Of a DNA stretch of 64,000 nt, positions 61,891-64,000 are shown piece after piece. Position 1 is the stretch's first letter. Each line of letters starts with the position of its first letter. The DNA is from M55B127 sp034521955 (lineage in GTDB: Bacteria; Bacillota; Halanaerobiia; Halanaerobiales; M55B127): the NCBI GenBank assembly GCA_034521955.1, contig JAXHLT010000006.1, forward strand, positions 124,001 through 188,000. The letters are read 5' to 3'. A program made the position numbers and the translations under genes. Below the pieces are notes generated by a model. That model was not told where the DNA came from, did no database searches, and worked only from the letters and a program-made list of their open reading frames with translations.

Positions 61891-62166
61891 ATGAATACGG
61901 ATATTAATGATAAGCAAGTAAATTTTTCCCGTCATGCCAGGAATAGAATTACATCAAGAGAGATAAATATTAGTAATAAAGAAATGATACAGTTAAAAGC
62001 AGGAATAGATAAAGCTGTGGAAAAAGGTGCTAAGAATTCTCTGATAGTGATAAATAAGACTGCATATATTGTTAGTGTTGAAAGCAAAACTGTTGTTACC
62101 ATTATAGATAGAGAAAGTATAAAAGAAAAGGTATTTACTAATATAGATAGTGCAGTTTTGATGTGA
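61891..62166 (+). CDS. Flagellar operon protein of the TIGR02530 type
   Basis: Product of 91 residues. NFSRHARNRITSREI, DKAVEKGAKNSLIVI and the ending VFTNIDSAVLM are the hallmark segments of the small flagellar-operon protein (flg_new), usually found next to flgD and flgE in Clostridia and Bacilli. Its function is not defined. GGGGTGG at 61880-61886 supports ATG 61891. It is 17 nt after the MotE-like gene. fliK and flgD, which normally lie between such genes, are missing here. Confidence 0.8.
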   Translation: MNTDINDKQVNFSRHARNRITSREINISNKEMIQLKAGIDKAVEKGAKNSLIVINKTAYIVSVESKTVVTIIDRESIKEKVFTNIDSAVLM

Positions 62167-62186
62167 AACAGAGTGGAGTGATTTAA

Positions 62187-64000
62187 TTGAATTTTAAAAA
62201 AAGCAATATATTAATACTATTTTTGATTTTTATTTTGTTACTTATACCTTTTCAAACTTATGCTTACTCCAATGTATTAAAAAACTTTGTAAGAAATGAT
62301 AAAAAAGTTGAATTAAAAATATTTGAAGGTTTATCAGAGGTTAATATTGTTTCAGGAGCTAACCTGATAGCAAGTAATATTGATGGATCTAAAAGTATTA
62401 AGTTAAAAAATAATGGTTTATATAAAATAGAACTTAAAAAAGAAAAATTTTCTAAATTTTTAATACAGATATTTGTGACAGAAGATCAAAAAAAAGCTGA
62501 AGAAATTATAGATGAAGTTGAACAGAAGTTTCCTGAATATACTTACTTAATTAAAAAAGAAAACCAGCTTTTTAAAATACAAGTTGGTAATTTTAAAAAT
62601 GAATTTGAAGCAGAATTAGCTTCAGATAATCTTGAACAAGAGGGTTGGAATACCTGGATCATAGGAGATGAAAATTCACTAGAATATATAGATAGCGAAC
62701 AATTAGTTCTCAAGGATAATAATGGTAATGTCATATTTGAAAATGGTACTATTCATTTTGAAGGCGTTATCAGAATCAAGAATAATCTATATAACGGTTC
62801 ATTCCAGTTTAAATTAAATTCAAATAATAATATCGAAATCTATAATAAAATTGACTTTTTAACCTTAGAATATGGTCTTTTGTTAAACCAGATGAGTGAT
62901 ACAAATAATATTACTCTATTAAAAACAGCTGCAATTCTAAATAGAAGTAAAGCTTTAAGACAGATTTTAACTGAGAGTCCACCTTATAAAATAGAAGGAT
63001 ATAATGGAATATCCAAGCTTACAGATGTTATAAAAATAGCTGTAGAAAACACTCAAGCTAAGGTTATTTACAAAAACAACAGTCCATATTATGAGAACAT
63101 AGATATTAGAGCTTTAGCTAACAAATATAGTTCTTCTGATAATTTCATTTTAGAAATTATGGATGGTGTAGAGATAAGAGACCTTAACACTGTATTGGAA
63201 GAAAATATAGCAGTGGATGCCAGTATCGATATAGGTTTAAACTATAAAGAAATTAGACAGTTAACCTGGAATGGTAATAGAATCATTAATCTTATCAAAT
63301 TTGATACTTTAAAAGGTAGACATAAAATGTTTTTTGCTCTAAGTAATAATAAAATAAACGGCCTATCATCATTATCTTCTTTAGTAAAAGATAATGAAGC
63401 TTTAGTTGGTATTAACGGAGGATTCTATAATTACCAGGGCAAACCATTAGGTCTAGTTATGGTTGATGGTACAATTGTTTCTGAACCATTATATAATAGG
63501 GCAGCAATTGGAATAACTAAAACCGGAGAAATATTAATTGATAATATTAGCTGGAGAGGTGTTTTAAGAACTACAAATAATGAAAATATCATTATAGATG
63601 CAGTTAATAGAAATCCTAATAGTGAAACTGAAATTATACTATACAATAAATACTTTTCTGACAAGACACCTTTATTTCAACAATACACAACAGAAATTAT
63701 TGTTAAAAAAGGTATTATTACTGATGTTAAACGAGGAGAATCTATTCAAAGTAACATTCCTGAAGATGGTTTTATAATAAAAGTATTCAATCAAGAAGAT
63801 AGATATGAAGGTTTCGAGATATTTGAAAAGGTTGATTATCTTAATGTATTTAATCCTGACTGGCAGAACAAAGATGTTATGAGTATAATGGGTGGAGGTC
63901 CAAAGCTGATAACAGATGGTCAAGTAGATATAACAGATCAAGAAGAAAAGTTTAATACGGATATTACTGAAGGTAGGGCACCTAGAACTGCAGTAGGAGT
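62187..64000 (+). CDS. SPOR-domain protein with NAGPA-type phosphodiester glycosidase domain (3' end outside window)
   Basis: The frame is open from TTG 62187, after GTGGAGTG, to the window end (604 codons and more). It begins with a signal peptide (hydrophobic 8-22, TYAYS). A SPOR-like domain, which binds septal peptidoglycan, lies at about 128-160 (FKIQVGNFKNEFEAELASD). Then comes a middle region of unknown type (about 175-390) and a phosphodiester glycosidase (NAGPA/DUF2233) domain from about 400: VGINGGFYNYQGKPLGLVM, RAAIGITKTGEI and IMGGGPKLITDGQ. It is probably an exported cell-wall-associated enzyme cleaving a sugar phosphodiester. It starts 20 nt after the flagellar gene. Confidence 0.82.
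   Translation, partial: MNFKKSNILILFLIFILLLIPFQTYAYSNVLKNFVRNDKKVELKIFEGLSEVNIVSGANLIASNIDGSKSIKLKNNGLYKIELKKEKFSKFLIQIFVTEDQKKAEEIIDEVEQKFPEYTYLIKKENQLFKIQVGNFKNEFEAELASDNLEQEGWNTWIIGDENSLEYIDSEQLVLKDNNGNVIFENGTIHFEGVIRIKNNLYNGSFQFKLNSNNNIEIYNKIDFLTLEYGLLLNQMSDTNNITLLKTAAILNRSKALRQILTESPPYKIEGYNGISKLTDVIKIAVENTQAKVIYKNNSPYYENIDIRALANKYSSSDNFILEIMDGVEIRDLNTVLEENIAVDASIDIGLNYKEIRQLTWNGNRIINLIKFDTLKGRHKMFFALSNNKINGLSSLSSLVKDNEALVGINGGFYNYQGKPLGLVMVDGTIVSEPLYNRAAIGITKTGEILIDNISWRGVLRTTNNENIIIDAVNRNPNSETEIILYNKYFSDKTPLFQQYTTEIIVKKGIITDVKRGESIQSNIPEDGFIIKVFNQEDRYEGFEIFEKVDYLNVFNPDWQNKDVMSIMGGGPKLITDGQVDITDQEEKFNTDITEGRAPRTAVG

Overview
The window is AT-rich and reads as the chromosome of an anaerobic, diderm (outer-membrane, LPS-type) Firmicute. 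The best fit is the Halanaerobiales. The evidence is a combination: a Bacillus-like order atpD-atpC-murA-mbl and a SpoIVB-type S55 peptidase sit next to a complete outer-membrane factory (TamB, BamA, OmpH/Skp, the Lpx enzymes, the Lpt bridge, LptD and an SLH-domain porin of OmpM type). Many genes start with TTG or GTG behind strong AAGGAGG-type ribosome sites. I saw no rRNA, tRNA, CRISPR array or insertion sequence.

Layout. 1-5.4 kb: end of the ATP synthase operon, murA, a CPA2-type antiporter and mbl. 5.4-25.1 kb: a long co-directional envelope operon: S55 peptidase (frameshifted), tamB, bamA, two OmpH genes with a coiled-coil gene between them, lpxD-lpxC-fabZ-lpxA-like-lpxI-lpxB (lpxB frameshifted), lptC-lptA-lptB-lptF/G, then a DUF3084 gene and a RuvC-like gene. 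25.2-33.5 kb: outer-membrane beta-barrel genes, including the OmpM-like SLH porin behind a 300-nt structured leader, and lptD. 33.5-36.4 kb: a second lpxA next to a Gfo/Idh dehydrogenase and a DegT aminotransferase, which look like the GnnA-GnnB pair. 36.7-46.6 kb: phosphoglucomutase, AddB-AddA and GalU. 46.6-54.3 kb: FadL/PorV-like protein, PlsY-like acyltransferase, AlkP-superfamily enzyme, hydroxyacid dehydrogenase, a radical SAM protein and a class III aminotransferase. 54.4-58.4 kb: a large secreted or barrel pair and a decayed alkD-like remnant. 58.5-64 kb: split XdhC genes, a short SSB, a ZIP transporter, two flagellar-operon-type genes and a SPOR plus phosphodiester-glycosidase protein cut by the window end.

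How the genes fit together. The first step of lipid A synthesis appears to have two LpxA paralogues. The copy inside the lpx operon lacks the catalytic histidines. The distal copy keeps them and sits beside GnnA/GnnB-like genes. I infer a lipid A with 2,3-diamino sugar and amide-linked acyl chains, made by the distal LpxA. LpxC, LpxD, LpxI and LpxB would continue the pathway, LptB-F/G-C-A-D would export the product, and BamA, OmpH and TamB would build the barrels. phosphoglucomutase and GalU would supply UDP-glucose for surface polymers.

Four genes need a one-base shift to be read through (S55 peptidase, lpxB and two barrel genes). This is either a cluster of sequencing indels or real decay, and it should be resolved before the genes are called dead.
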